A stretch of 64,000 nt of DNA from Candidatus Hydrogenedentota bacterium (GCA_019637335.1 JAHBVV010000001.1:565440-629439), one strand, 5' to 3'. Shown: positions 27,740 to 37,296, counted from the first letter of the stretch. Notes: generated by a model not told the origin, from the letters alone. Made by a program: numbers and translations.

Positions 27740-28383
27740 TTAAAATGGGGCGCCGTTCTGGTATTACCGCACCTCGGCAGTGGGGAAGTTAGAAAAGTCT
27801 CGATTTTAGGTAATACTTTAGCCGTATGAAGTAGCGCCAGCCCATTCTTGTCATGCCGCGTTACTACGACGAGAGCTCGCAAGGCTGGGAGCGCAGGCGT
27901 CCCCGCCTGCAATGCACCGGAGGTGCATGGCGTATTTGCAATATCGGCACACTTGATCGGCGAGAGAATTGGAGCCGGACTACCGCTGATTAGCAGACTC
28001 GCGCCTCCGGCGCGTTGCGGGCGGGCCGCCCGCGCTCCCATTCGTCCGCACTTCCGTTGCGGCCCGGGATTTTTCGTCGAGGAATCAAGCCAGCTTCATT
28101 CCGCTAAAGAATTACGATTTTAGCAGTTCGGCGAAAACCCGTTATGATACGGGCTTTCAGCCTTGGCCGAAATAGCCGTCATTTTTCCTGGGCCTGCGGC
28201 CCAGGCTGATATGATCGGGCGCCTTCGGCGCAGAAGAAATGATATTCCGAAAATAAGGGCCGAAGGCCTGCTTCAAACCAGCCTGGGCCATCGGCCCAGG
28301 CAAAGGGCTCAAACAGGTGATAAGGGCTGAAGGCCCGCTCCATAGCGCTCGTAATTCATCGGTCAGAACTGCACCTTAAAATG
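27740..28383. mobile_element. MITE family A copy, interrupted by a nested MITE, with 8-bp target duplication
   Basis: The element (27748-28375) has TTAAAATG on both sides (27740-27747 and 28376-28383). Its left end reads GCGCCGTTCTGGTATTACCG and its right end GGTCAGAACTGCACC, matching the intact element at 36896-37205. It is interrupted at 27809-28114 by a family B element. Without the insert and its duplication it is about 314 bp, close to the 310 bp of the intact copy. Confidence 0.85.
27801..28122 (+). mobile_element. 306-bp MITE family B copy 2, nested, with CGATTTTA target duplication
   Basis: Element 27809-28114 with ends GGTAATACTTTAGCC and (inverted) TAATTCTTTAGCGG. CGATTTTA occurs directly on both sides (27801-27808 and 28115-28122). 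The uninterrupted family A copy at 36940-36965 shows a single CCGATTTTT at the matching point. GTAA-like tips and the 8-bp duplication suggest IS66-type transposase in trans. The stretch 27512-28498 is made of these elements and a palindromic GGAGCGCCGGC unit near 27620; no gene. Confidence 0.85.
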
Positions 28384-28498
28384 TGATTCCCGCGCCGGCG
28401 CGTTCCGGCCCCTGTAGCGAATGCGGGCCCGCGTGGTAAGGTAAGGGACTGGATCGAGGCAGGGCTCGGGTTTGGGTCCCGATGAGGCGGAAGTTTCC

Positions 28499-31400
28499 AT
28501 GATGCACGACACGCGCGCTTTTTTCCGGACGTTCACGGGGTGTATGGCGATACTCGCGGCCTTTTTCTGGATTGCGCCGGCGCATGGCCAGACAAAGCAG
28601 GCCGCCAATGACGCCACGCTGAACGGGACCTACTTCGCGCAGGATTTGTACGAGATCCTCAGCGGGCGTCAGGAACTGGGGCGGGGATTTCGCCTGTTCA
28701 ATGGAACCGGCCAACTGAACCGCCTGTTCACGTATCCGGAGTCCACGGTACTGAATTACGAAGTCGCATCGGACGCCACCTTCCGGCTGTTCACCGGCGC
28801 GTACAACGCCGGATTCAACGGCAGCGTGGGCCTGGGCGGGGAGTTGGCCGTGTTTACGCGGCAGGCGCCGCCCAACCAGGAATCCGCCGCGCGCGACGGG
28901 TACGCAAGCCTCCAGGTTTCCATACGGCAGACCGCGAGCCGCCGCGATAACGCGTTCAGCGGGGCCTACAGCTACCACGGGCTGTTGCGCCTGAACAACG
29001 GCGCTTACCAGACCAGTTTCGGCCTGGCGGAATCCGAGGGTCGCGGCAGCTACGTGCTTATCCGCGAAGACCGCGTGGTCCGGAACTACAACTACGATGT
29101 CATTCAGGACGGGACCATCGCGCTGGGCGGCCAGCCCGCCGCCGCGGGGGCGATCCTCGCGGGCGGCGGCTTCATTGCAAACACCGCCAGTTTCGGCAGT
29201 GGCCGCGACCCGGAAATTCCGGGCGGCTATTCGGGACTCGCCCTTTACGTGCGCCGATTTCCGAACAACAGCGGAACGATTGATCGCTTCCGCGGCACGT
29301 ACCGCGTGCACCGCATCGCGGCGGGATCCGGAACGCCGGTGGCGGAAACCGGCGCAGTGACAGCGGGCGGCAACGGTTATTTCTTCGGCGCCGCCGGTGG
29401 GCGCGACTACGATGGCCAGATTCTGTTTAACGGAAGCGGCACGTTCACGATCGCCGGCAGCACGGCCTTTCAGGGGACCCTGGGCGAGAACGGCGGCATC
29501 GCCGTGATCTCCTCGACGCCCGGGCGGCCTCCCGTGCTGGAGCTCTGGGTGCGCATCGCGGGCGGCACGGGCAATGCGCTGGATTCCGACGGCGATGGCC
29601 TCACCGACGCCGAAGAGGCCGCGCTGGGCACGAACCCCAACAATGCCGATTCGGACGGGGACGGCCTGCTGGACAATGCCGACCCGCGCCCGCTGGTCGC
29701 CGACAATGTGTTCTCCGCAACCCTGAGCGAGCCGGCTATCACGGCGGAGCCGGGCGGGCCGCCAATAACGGACGTGACGCTTGAGCTCGACAGCAACGGC
29801 TTTCCATTTTTCGAGTGGTCCCTGAATTCGAGCGCGCCCTGGCTGACCTTCACCCGGGACGAAGGCTTCGGCGACGATACCGTAAACCTCCGGATTAACC
29901 TCCCGGCGCTGGGCGCCGAGGACAGCCCGCACACCGCGCGCATTACCGTCAATGCGCCCGCGATGCGCCCGCTGGACCCCGTCACGCTGACGGTAAACAT
30001 CGCCTCGTCCCAGGTGGACCTCGCGCTGAACCCGGACGCGATCTCGCTTTCCGCCGTGGAAGGCGGCGCGCCGGTCACGGGGTCGGTGGAAATCAGCAGC
30101 CCCGACGGCGCGGATTTCTCCTGGCGCGCGGAGACCGAGTTCCCGTGGATCACGGTCGTCCCATCCCAGGGGAACGGTCCCGCAACCGCCGAAATCGCGG
30201 CGGATCCCGCTACCCTGACGGCGGCGGGCTCCCCGCATATCGGGACCGTGGTCTTTATACCGGGCGGCGCCGGGACCAAGCGCTTCCCGCTGGTGGTGAC
30301 GGCCGAGGTGGTTCCGCGGCGGGATGTCGGCGCGCCCTTCGGGGTTGCGCCGTCGAGTTTGGCGCAGTCGCAGCCCGCCGTCGCCTTCGACGCCTCGACC
30401 GGCATCTGGACGATCGCGTGGATCGAAGATCAGCAGGTGCGCGCCGCGCTGTACGACGCCGAACTGCTTCCGCTGACCCAGCCGGTCACGGTTTCGCTGA
30501 GCGCCCTCGGCACGGCGTCGAAACCGGCGGCCGTGGCCTTGGAAGAGGAGGGCGCGGCGTGGCTCTTCTGGGAGCAGCGCACCAGCCCGACGGCGGACGC
30601 GTTCATCCAGGGCCGTTCCTTCGATCTGAACGCGCGCACCCTTGGAACTTCCTTTGGCGTCACCACGGGCTCCGGCGACAAGAGCAATCCACGCGCTGTG
30701 TGGAACGCCGCCGCCAACCACGTCGCGGTGACCTTCGGCCAGGACTTCAGCGGCGGCGCCTTTCTCGGCCTCGTCCGGCTGGACGGCGCCACGCGTGCGT
30801 CCATCTCCACGGGGTTCGTGGCCGCGAGCGATAATCCCCAGCTTGCGCCGGATATCGCGTGGCTGCCGGACGCCAACGCGTACCTGGTGGCCTGGCGCGA
30901 GGAGGTCCCGAACGAGGAAGAAACGCTGGTGCAGGTGCGCGCGCAGCGTCTCGCCGGAAACACCGGGACCGCCGAAGGGGCGGTTATCATCGTCAGCGAG
31001 CATGCGCCGGGGGCGGAAGCGATCCGGGTGGTCGCCGCGCCCGAGCAGAACCGTTGGATTGTGACCTGGGGCGAGGCGGGCGGACGCCAGAACGGGATCG
31101 CGGTGCACGCGGATGGCGCGCTGGGCGCGGTGCGGTCCATCGACACCGCGCGCCGGGCCGGATCCGCCGTGGCCCTAGGGCACAATGCCGCGTCGAAGCA
31201 GGCCCTGATGATCTGGAACCGCGACCCGGTCGCCGCGCCGCGAGGCGTCTACGCCACGGTGGCCGGAAATGGCCAGCTGCTCGGGGATATCACCAATCTG
31301 CCGGGCAACCCCGAAATCGCGAGCAGCGCGGCCGCGGGCGCGAACCCCGAGGCCAACGAGTTCCTGCTGGTTTGGGAGGATCCCACGACGATTCCCCGCC

Positions 31401-33955
31401 GCCTGACCGCCTTGCGTCTGGATGGCGGATCCGACGATGTCGACGGCGATGGCCTGCCGAACGAATGGGAGTTGCAGTACGGTCTGGACCCCGCCAGCCC
31501 CGACGGAGACGACGGCGCGGAAGGCGATCCCGATGGCGATGGACTGACCAATGCCGCCGAGTACATGCTGGGTACGGACCCGACCAACCCGGACACGGAT
31601 GGCGACGGGTTGCTGGATGGCCAGGAAGACCGGAATGGCGACGGCGTCATCGGGGATGGCGAGACGAGCCCGTTGGAGACCGATACCGATGGCGATGGGG
31701 TGGATGACGGCGTGGAGTGGTTTCTTGGCAGTGACGGAAGCGATCCCGAGAGCCTGCCCGGCTCGGGGATCTACCGCGTGGACTACGGCGTCTGGACGCC
31801 GGGCGTCGCGGGGGAACTGACGGTATCGATCTATCTCGCCGAGCCCGGCCGCTACGCCGTGCGCGTGAATCCGGATGGGGCGCTGAACCAGAACGCGCCC
31901 CAGGGATGGGCCATCGGATCGGCGGACGGCGGGGAGCCGGTGGACTATGAAGCCGGGGCGCACACGCTCACCTACGCCATCACGCCGGGCGCGCAGCTGG
32001 ACGCCGAGACGGCCTACGGAACCTTCGGGTTTGTGCTTGTGGATGATGCGGGGACCTCAATCGCCGAATACACGGCGGTCCTGGTGGCGGATCCGCTCCC
32101 CGTTTACACCGGCGAGGGCGAATCCTCCGCGGAGGCCCTGGCGCGGGCGCACGCGCCCGTCCTGCGGCTGCACCGCGACGCCGTCTTCGCGCCGGTTCCC
32201 GTGGAGGTGTCGCTGTCGGCCGGCACGCTGGATCTGGGCAACACGATGGCCCTGCGCAGCGCGCCGTGGGCCGTCGATCTGCACCAGACGCCGAACGCGA
32301 ACGCGCACCTTGACCTGCCGGGCGAAAACACGGGCGAACTCTTCGCCGCGTATCCGCCGGCCGAAGAACTTCCCGAGCCGGTGCTCTACTACACGGTCGC
32401 GCCGCTGGGAAACCGCTCCGTGGAACCGGGCGCCAATACGGCCCACCTGTCGATCCAGTACTACCTGCATTTCTTCGCCGACGTGTGGGGATTGGACCAG
32501 ACCGGCGGCCACCGCCACGAGGGCGACTGGGAGGTCTTCCAGGTGCTGCTCGACGAGGACCTGCGCCCCTACCGCGCCACGGCCACCCAGCAATGGGCCC
32601 TCGCGCAACGGGATCCCGCGGTCGCGGGCGGGGAAAGCATCGCCTGGGACGCGCTGGAGCGCATGGGCGGCGACCGGCCCGTACTGTACGTGGGCCAGGG
32701 CGGCAATTCGCTCTATTTCGAGCCCGGCGCCACGCGCTACGGATCCGGTCTCGAAGTGCACGACGGCCTCGGCTACTGGCTGTTGCCGACCGGCGGCGAC
32801 GGGCCGCTCGTGACCACCGACTACGGCGATCAGATGCCGCTGCGGCTGCTCCCGCTCGGGCGCCTGTCCGGCGAGGACGCCGCGCCCTGGCTGCGCTACG
32901 CGGGGCGCTGGGGACAGCCCGGCTACCCCGTGCCCGAAGGGGACAGCGACAGCCCGGCGGTGAACGATGGGCCGCTGGGGCCGGCCTTTCTCGGGACGGC
33001 GGGTCCCGGCGATCCCGATGGCGTGGCGCGCGTCTACGGCGATCCCTTCGCGTTTGCCGCGCGCATGCCACAGGCCCCGGAAACGCCGATGACCAGCGTG
33101 CGCGGCGTGATCCCGGATGAGGCGTTTTTCGACAAGACCCTGCTCCTGCTGGATTCGCGCGGACGCGTATACAGCACAACCATCACGCCGGGCAACGGCG
33201 CCTTCGACGTCGAGGTCCCGGTGCAGACATACCTCCTGGCGGTGGTGGACACCACGCCCTTCGGCCGGCCGGTTTTCGTGGCATCCGCGCGTTTCCGGGC
33301 GGGCGACATCGACACGCCGCTGTTGCGGGCCACCGAAGGCATTACGGCGGCCGGTCTGCTCGAACCGGAGGGCGCGTTGCTGATCGGCGAGGGGAACTAT
33401 CCCTTCCGCGACACGGATGGCGACGGAATGGTCGACAGCGAGGATCCCGACATCGATGGCGACGGGATACCGAACGCGGAAGACCCCGACATGATCGGCG
33501 ATGGCTGGGCGGACGCGTTTCAGGCCCAGGATCCCGATGGCGACGGCATCCCCAATTTCCTGGACCCCGATGACGACGGGGATGGCGTCCCGGACGCCGT
33601 AGACCCCGATCGGGACGGCAATGGCGTGCCCGACGCCGACGAGCCCGCCGACACGGACGGCGACGGCTACCCCGATGCCCTGGATCTGGACATCGACAAC
33701 GATGGATTCGACAACGCCACGGAAATTGCCGCGGGCAGCGACCCCTACCACTTCCTGGACACGCCGTTGCAGCGGGTGGGGGATGTGAACCAGGATGGGG
33801 CCATCAACGCCGCCGATGGGCAGCTCATGGTGAACATGGTGCTGCGGCGGGCCGCCTTCCATCCGCTGGCGGACTTCAATCTCAACGGAATGGTTGATGC
33901 GGGCGATGTGCAGGCGCTGATTAATCGCATCCTGCAACTGCCGCCCGAAGAATAA
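28499..33955 (+). CDS. Giant modular exported protein: TSP3, BACON-like, VPS62-like and dockerin domains
   Basis: 1818 residues from the ATG at 28499 (28502 also possible), after GATGAGGCGGAAG. A signal peptide (FRTFTGCMAILAAFFWIAPAHG) leads to about 330 residues of repeated beta segments (FRLFNGTGQLNRLF, SYHGLLRLNNGAYQ, GSYVLIREDRVVRNYNYDVI). Then come thrombospondin type 3 calcium repeats (DSDGDGLTDAEEAALGTNP), two BACON-like sandwiches (SAPWLTFTRDEGFGDDTVNL; EFPWITVVPSQGNGPATAEI), a propeller-like region, more TSP3 repeats, and a VPS62-like domain (ARAHAPVLRLHRDAVFAPV; HRHEGDWEVFQVLLDE). A third TSP3 block and a C-terminal type I dockerin follow (GDVNQDGAINAADGQLMVNM; DFNLNGMVDAGDVQALINR). 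The dockerin implies docking to a cohesin or surface scaffold. Ligand unknown. Confidence 0.9.
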   Translation: MMHDTRAFFRTFTGCMAILAAFFWIAPAHGQTKQAANDATLNGTYFAQDLYEILSGRQELGRGFRLFNGTGQLNRLFTYPESTVLNYEVASDATFRLFTGAYNAGFNGSVGLGGELAVFTRQAPPNQESAARDGYASLQVSIRQTASRRDNAFSGAYSYHGLLRLNNGAYQTSFGLAESEGRGSYVLIREDRVVRNYNYDVIQDGTIALGGQPAAAGAILAGGGFIANTASFGSGRDPEIPGGYSGLALYVRRFPNNSGTIDRFRGTYRVHRIAAGSGTPVAETGAVTAGGNGYFFGAAGGRDYDGQILFNGSGTFTIAGSTAFQGTLGENGGIAVISSTPGRPPVLELWVRIAGGTGNALDSDGDGLTDAEEAALGTNPNNADSDGDGLLDNADPRPLVADNVFSATLSEPAITAEPGGPPITDVTLELDSNGFPFFEWSLNSSAPWLTFTRDEGFGDDTVNLRINLPALGAEDSPHTARITVNAPAMRPLDPVTLTVNIASSQVDLALNPDAISLSAVEGGAPVTGSVEISSPDGADFSWRAETEFPWITVVPSQGNGPATAEIAADPATLTAAGSPHIGTVVFIPGGAGTKRFPLVVTAEVVPRRDVGAPFGVAPSSLAQSQPAVAFDASTGIWTIAWIEDQQVRAALYDAELLPLTQPVTVSLSALGTASKPAAVALEEEGAAWLFWEQRTSPTADAFIQGRSFDLNARTLGTSFGVTTGSGDKSNPRAVWNAAANHVAVTFGQDFSGGAFLGLVRLDGATRASISTGFVAASDNPQLAPDIAWLPDANAYLVAWREEVPNEEETLVQVRAQRLAGNTGTAEGAVIIVSEHAPGAEAIRVVAAPEQNRWIVTWGEAGGRQNGIAVHADGALGAVRSIDTARRAGSAVALGHNAASKQALMIWNRDPVAAPRGVYATVAGNGQLLGDITNLPGNPEIASSAAAGANPEANEFLLVWEDPTTIPRRLTALRLDGGSDDVDGDGLPNEWELQYGLDPASPDGDDGAEGDPDGDGLTNAAEYMLGTDPTNPDTDGDGLLDGQEDRNGDGVIGDGETSPLETDTDGDGVDDGVEWFLGSDGSDPESLPGSGIYRVDYGVWTPGVAGELTVSIYLAEPGRYAVRVNPDGALNQNAPQGWAIGSADGGEPVDYEAGAHTLTYAITPGAQLDAETAYGTFGFVLVDDAGTSIAEYTAVLVADPLPVYTGEGESSAEALARAHAPVLRLHRDAVFAPVPVEVSLSAGTLDLGNTMALRSAPWAVDLHQTPNANAHLDLPGENTGELFAAYPPAEELPEPVLYYTVAPLGNRSVEPGANTAHLSIQYYLHFFADVWGLDQTGGHRHEGDWEVFQVLLDEDLRPYRATATQQWALAQRDPAVAGGESIAWDALERMGGDRPVLYVGQGGNSLYFEPGATRYGSGLEVHDGLGYWLLPTGGDGPLVTTDYGDQMPLRLLPLGRLSGEDAAPWLRYAGRWGQPGYPVPEGDSDSPAVNDGPLGPAFLGTAGPGDPDGVARVYGDPFAFAARMPQAPETPMTSVRGVIPDEAFFDKTLLLLDSRGRVYSTTITPGNGAFDVEVPVQTYLLAVVDTTPFGRPVFVASARFRAGDIDTPLLRATEGITAAGLLEPEGALLIGEGNYPFRDTDGDGMVDSEDPDIDGDGIPNAEDPDMIGDGWADAFQAQDPDGDGIPNFLDPDDDGDGVPDAVDPDRDGNGVPDADEPADTDGDGYPDALDLDIDNDGFDNATEIAAGSDPYHFLDTPLQRVGDVNQDGAINAADGQLMVNMVLRRAAFHPLADFNLNGMVDAGDVQALINRILQLPPEE

Positions 33956-33959
33956 AAAA

Positions 33960-33990
33960 CGGGCGCCGGATCCCGGGGATCCAGCGCCCG
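33960..33990. terminator. Bidirectional terminator between the giant gene and a small gene
   Basis: An interrupted stem GGGCGC-C-GGATCC / GGATCC-A-GCGCCC with a CGG loop. The minus strand reads into TTTTTTATTC, a good tail for the small gene at 34013-34231; the plus strand has ATTCATACATTTT. Confidence 0.75.
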
Positions 33991-34012
33991 ATTCATACAT
34001 TTTACGCGGATA

Positions 34013-34231
34013 TCAGGGGCCGACGGCTTCCGGCTCCGGCAGCTTGCGCACCTCGCCCTTGGCCAGAATCTGCTCCGCGCGATCATACAACACAAACTTC
34101 TTGCAGCCCTCTTCGCGGGCGTCATCCTCCACCACCCCCACCATGGAATCGCGCCAACCCGCCATGTCCTCCATGTCCCACCGCTCCTGCTGTTTCGGGG
34201 TCAGGGTGTGCCGATAGATCTTACGCGCCAT
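34013..34231 (-). CDS. Small charged protein of unknown function
   Basis: 72 residues, soluble and rich in Glu, Asp, Lys and Arg (ARKIYRHTLTPKQQERWDME; EDDAREEGCKKFVLYDRAEQ). An ATG at 34231 follows CCAGGAG at a good distance, and a strong terminator follows the stop, which both support a real gene. No family recognised. Confidence 0.6.
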   Translation of the reverse strand: MARKIYRHTLTPKQQERWDMEDMAGWRDSMVGVVEDDAREEGCKKFVLYDRAEQILAKGEVRKLPEPEAVGP

Positions 34232-34506
34232 TGTTGATGCTCCTGGAATATGGGTTTCATCCGGTCGAAACCATACTTGGTAAACAAGTTACAGCTGCCC
34301 CGGTGGTACTTCGGAAAGGAACGCGCCGCAGTCTTGAGTATAGCAAGCCGTCCTCGTTTTTTGCAATAGAAACCACAGGCCTTCCCGTGGGATAGTAGTG
34401 CTTTGAGGAGGGACAACAGGGACAGCATTTGATCAACATTGGTTCCGTTGCGTTTAGGACACCTGCGGGGATTCGTGGCGCCATTACCCATACTAACGAG
34501 CAATAA

Positions 34507-36234
34507 ATGAGCACAATCAACACATATAAACAAAAACCGATCCTTTTTTGCCTGATATTCCTGGCCTTGGTCTGGTCGTCCCATAGCGTTGCGGCGCCCC
34601 TCTATCGTCCAGAGCGTCCTCAACGCGAGATCAATACCGACGAATACAAGCTTATCGTCCAGAAAAACAACCGTATCGATATCCTGCTGCTCAGCGGTCA
34701 GCACGTGCTCGATGACTTCTACCCCGCCGTGCAGTTTGCCGACGGCGCCCGTAAGCCGATCCAGATTCACCACCGGCAGTCGGTCCGTACCGCAGTGCGT
34801 AATCCCCTGGGCCAGGGAAATGGTTTCCAGTTCAGAAGCAAAGATGGGGACTGGCAGATCGCCACCTATCCCACGCAGCCGTTCCTGACCATCGACTTTA
34901 CTTTCATCAACCACACCCGCAAGCCCGTCGATGTGGCGCGCTTGTCCCCCCTCGGTGTGGGCAAGGGCGGTTCGCTCTACCTCGGCGGGGTCGGGCCGAT
35001 ACGGGTGTTCTGTCCGCCGGATGGAGATCAGCGCTTCGCGATGATTGCCGGCGCATCCGCATCGAGCCCGGGGCATCTGGCGGCGTACAACGAAGCAACG
35101 GGCCAGAGCGTGCTTGCCGGCTTTCTGCACAGCGGCGCGGGCCGGGGCGAGGTGCGCCTGGCGGCCAGTTCGGGAATGGCCCCGGGCCAATTTGACCAGT
35201 TTGCCGCCGATACGGTCTTCGATCCGCCGGTGACGGTTGCGCCCGGCGAGAGCCTGCCCGCCGGGAGCGTGTACCTGGCCATTACCGAGCGGGATCCGCA
35301 GGAGGCGCTGGAGCGCTTTGCGCTGGCCGGGCGCTGGCTGGCGTCCGAGGGCGCTCCGGAGTTCCCCGATACCGCGCCGGAAATCTCCGGCGGCGGCGAA
35401 ACGCTGCTGGACTGGGCCATTGCGTCGCGCCAATACTACGCCGCGCGGGGCGGCAGCCCGGCCATCGCGGCGTGGCTCGGGGACCTGGAGAAGCTGTCCC
35501 CCCGCTTCAACGACAACCAGTTCATCACCGCGATGACCCTGGCGGCGGTTCAGGGCGCGGATCTTGAACCAGCGGCCTCCACCGGGGGGCTGAGCGCGGT
35601 GCGCCGCCACGTGCTCTCCCGGCTCGCGCCTCCGGCGGCGGGCGGGCGGCCGCGCGACCTGTTTCAAGAGGCCCCGCCGGGCCAGTGGGTGCTTCCGGTG
35701 GATGGCGCGGCGGGGAAGTGGACGATCGCGGCGCTGTTCAACTGGGACGCGGACCGATCGGTGGAAACGGACATTCCCCTGCCGAGACTGGGGCTGAACG
35801 GCGAGAATTACTACACCATCTACGACTATTGGGCGGGGCAATACCTGGGCGTCATCCAGGGCCGGTTGCGTGCCGAAATCCCGGCGGAGGGCGTCCGGTT
35901 GTTCGGGCTGCGGCTGTTCGAGAAGCGGCCGTTGCTGGTCGCCGGCGGCGGGCATTTCACCCAGGGCGCGCGCGATCACACGTCGCTGTCGTGGTCCTAC
36001 GAGGGCCGGGTGTTGGCCGGCGAATTCCAGGGCGCGCCGGGCAAGCCGTATACGCTCACGGTGCTGATACCGGAGCCCTACGTCTTTGCGGAGCTGAATT
36101 CCGAACCGGCGGCGGAGGAACACGCGGTTTCGGGGGCGGTGTTGACCTTCACCGTGCGGCCCGACGCCGGTGGCCGCGCGGCCTGGCGGGTGAAATGCGG
36201 CGTCAGCGGAACTGCGTATACACCAGCACCGTGA
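34507..36234 (+). CDS. Exported alpha-galactosidase-like protein lacking a recognisable catalytic barrel
   Basis: 575 residues. A signal peptide (ILFCLIFLALVWSSHSVAA) precedes a beta-sandwich domain (FYPAVQFADGARKPIQIHH; FLTIDFTFINHTRKPVDVAR) as found at the N-terminus of GH36/GH31-like enzymes. Residues 385-575 resemble the C-terminal beta domain of such enzymes: WTIAALFNWDADRSVETDIPL, YYTIYDYWAGQYLGVIQGRL and RLFGLRLFEKRPLLVAGGGHFTQGA. Between them only about 100 residues remain, including DWAIASRQYYAARG and FNDNQFITAMTLAAVQGAD, far short of a TIM barrel. It could be a sugar-binding relic of a glycosidase or an ancient internal deletion. Upstream 34232-34506 shows no clear signal. Confidence 0.7.
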   Translation: MSTINTYKQKPILFCLIFLALVWSSHSVAAPLYRPERPQREINTDEYKLIVQKNNRIDILLLSGQHVLDDFYPAVQFADGARKPIQIHHRQSVRTAVRNPLGQGNGFQFRSKDGDWQIATYPTQPFLTIDFTFINHTRKPVDVARLSPLGVGKGGSLYLGGVGPIRVFCPPDGDQRFAMIAGASASSPGHLAAYNEATGQSVLAGFLHSGAGRGEVRLAASSGMAPGQFDQFAADTVFDPPVTVAPGESLPAGSVYLAITERDPQEALERFALAGRWLASEGAPEFPDTAPEISGGGETLLDWAIASRQYYAARGGSPAIAAWLGDLEKLSPRFNDNQFITAMTLAAVQGADLEPAASTGGLSAVRRHVLSRLAPPAAGGRPRDLFQEAPPGQWVLPVDGAAGKWTIAALFNWDADRSVETDIPLPRLGLNGENYYTIYDYWAGQYLGVIQGRLRAEIPAEGVRLFGLRLFEKRPLLVAGGGHFTQGARDHTSLSWSYEGRVLAGEFQGAPGKPYTLTVLIPEPYVFAELNSEPAAEEHAVSGAVLTFTVRPDAGGRAAWRVKCGVSGTAYTPAP

Positions 36235-36805
36235 CGCTCGCGTCAAACGTAATGTCGCGCGGTTCGAGAATTGCCGCCCCTTCCAGGTGGAGCGTTGGCG
36301 AACCGCACTGATCCTCCTCCAGGTCGTTCAGCAGATCCACGGGCGTGTCCTGCGTGAGGAAGAACTCTGTGCCGAGGCCGGCGTTGTTCGCAGCGGCCCC
36401 CAGCAGCAGGGTCTCGCCGCCCAATTCGAGAATTGTCAGGGTGAGCCGGGCGCTGGTGAAGGGAGCGAAGGTTCCGTCCGTGGCGACAATGTTGGTCGAC
36501 GCGAGCTCCACGCTCGTGACGGTGACCAGGTCGGCAATGAGGTCGCCGGCGGCCTCACGGACGCGCGCGTCCAGGTCCTCCTGGTTGAAAAGCCCGCAGA
36601 AGGCGCCGAGGCTCACATCCGCCGAGCCGGTCGCCATGCTCGCGGCGGGAATGGTGACGTCCATGGTCACGGGCAGGGTGACTTCAACCGGAGGGAGCGG
36701 CGTGCCGGTGCAGCCGCCAAGACACAGGGCGATTGCGGGCAACGCCGCCCACAGCGGGAAGATGCGGCCGAGAGGGAAAGGCGTGCGGATGAAGTTGCGC
36801 TGCAT
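36203..36805 (-). CDS. Lipoprotein of unknown function
   Basis: 200 residues from the ATG at 36805, which follows GAGGAGAT. The N-terminus MQRNFIRTPFPLGRIFPLWAALPAIALCLGGC ends in a lipobox (L-G-G-C), so the mature protein is lipid-anchored. The body is beta-rich (VEVTLPVTMDVTIPAASMA; ARLTLTILELGGETLLLGAA) and contains FCGLFNQEDLDARVREAAGD, a short helical insertion. No named family. Its last 32 bases overlap the 3' end of the convergent GH-like gene. Confidence 0.8.
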   Translation of the reverse strand: MQRNFIRTPFPLGRIFPLWAALPAIALCLGGCTGTPLPPVEVTLPVTMDVTIPAASMATGSADVSLGAFCGLFNQEDLDARVREAAGDLIADLVTVTSVELASTNIVATDGTFAPFTSARLTLTILELGGETLLLGAAANNAGLGTEFFLTQDTPVDLLNDLEEDQCGSPTLHLEGAAILEPRDITFDASVTVLVYTQFR

Positions 36806-36895
36806 GGGGATCTCCTCGCGCGCGGGCCTGCCTGACGCCCGCGCCATCTATAGTGTACCACGCGGCGTTAACTTTTCCCGGCCTGAATTTATTCG

Positions 36896-37205
36896 GGTGC
36901 AGTTCTGATATTACCGCGCCCGGACTATGGGCAAGTTAGAATTGTCCCGATTTTTGAAATTCGCCGGAAACCCACTATGATACGGGCTTTCAGCCTTGGC
37001 CGAAATCGTCGTCATTCTTCCTGGGCCTGCGGCCCAGGCTGATATGAGCGTGCGCCTTCGGCGCTGAAGAAACGGCATTCAGGGCCGAAGGCCTGTTTCA
37101 AACCAGCCTGGGCCGTCGGCCCAGGCAAAGGGATCCAATAAGCTATGAGGGCTGAAGGCCCGCTCCATAGCGCTCGTGATTCATCGGCAATATCAGAACT
37201 GCACC
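36896..37205 (+). mobile_element. Intact 310-bp MITE family A copy with 17-bp terminal inverted repeats
   Basis: GGTGCAGTTCTGATATT at 36896-36912 is repeated in perfect inversion at 37189-37205. The interior has several small hairpins, for example CTGGGCCTGCGGCCCAG and GCCTTCGGCGC. No clear target duplication here (TTTATTCG against CATTGATT). No ORF of note. It fills most of the space between the lipoprotein and sulfatase genes. Confidence 0.85.
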
Positions 37206-37296
37206 CATTGATTCGCGTTGTCCACCGCGCCTACGCTATGGGACTGACGTTCGGGCCGTGACGCCGATTATCCATTTCAGCCGCGAGGTTTCAGCA

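Noticed and set aside
28376-34000. Long minus-strand frames opposite the giant protein
   Set aside because: Antisense to calcium-repeat coding DNA; composition is Arg/Gly-rich and no signal or motif is present.
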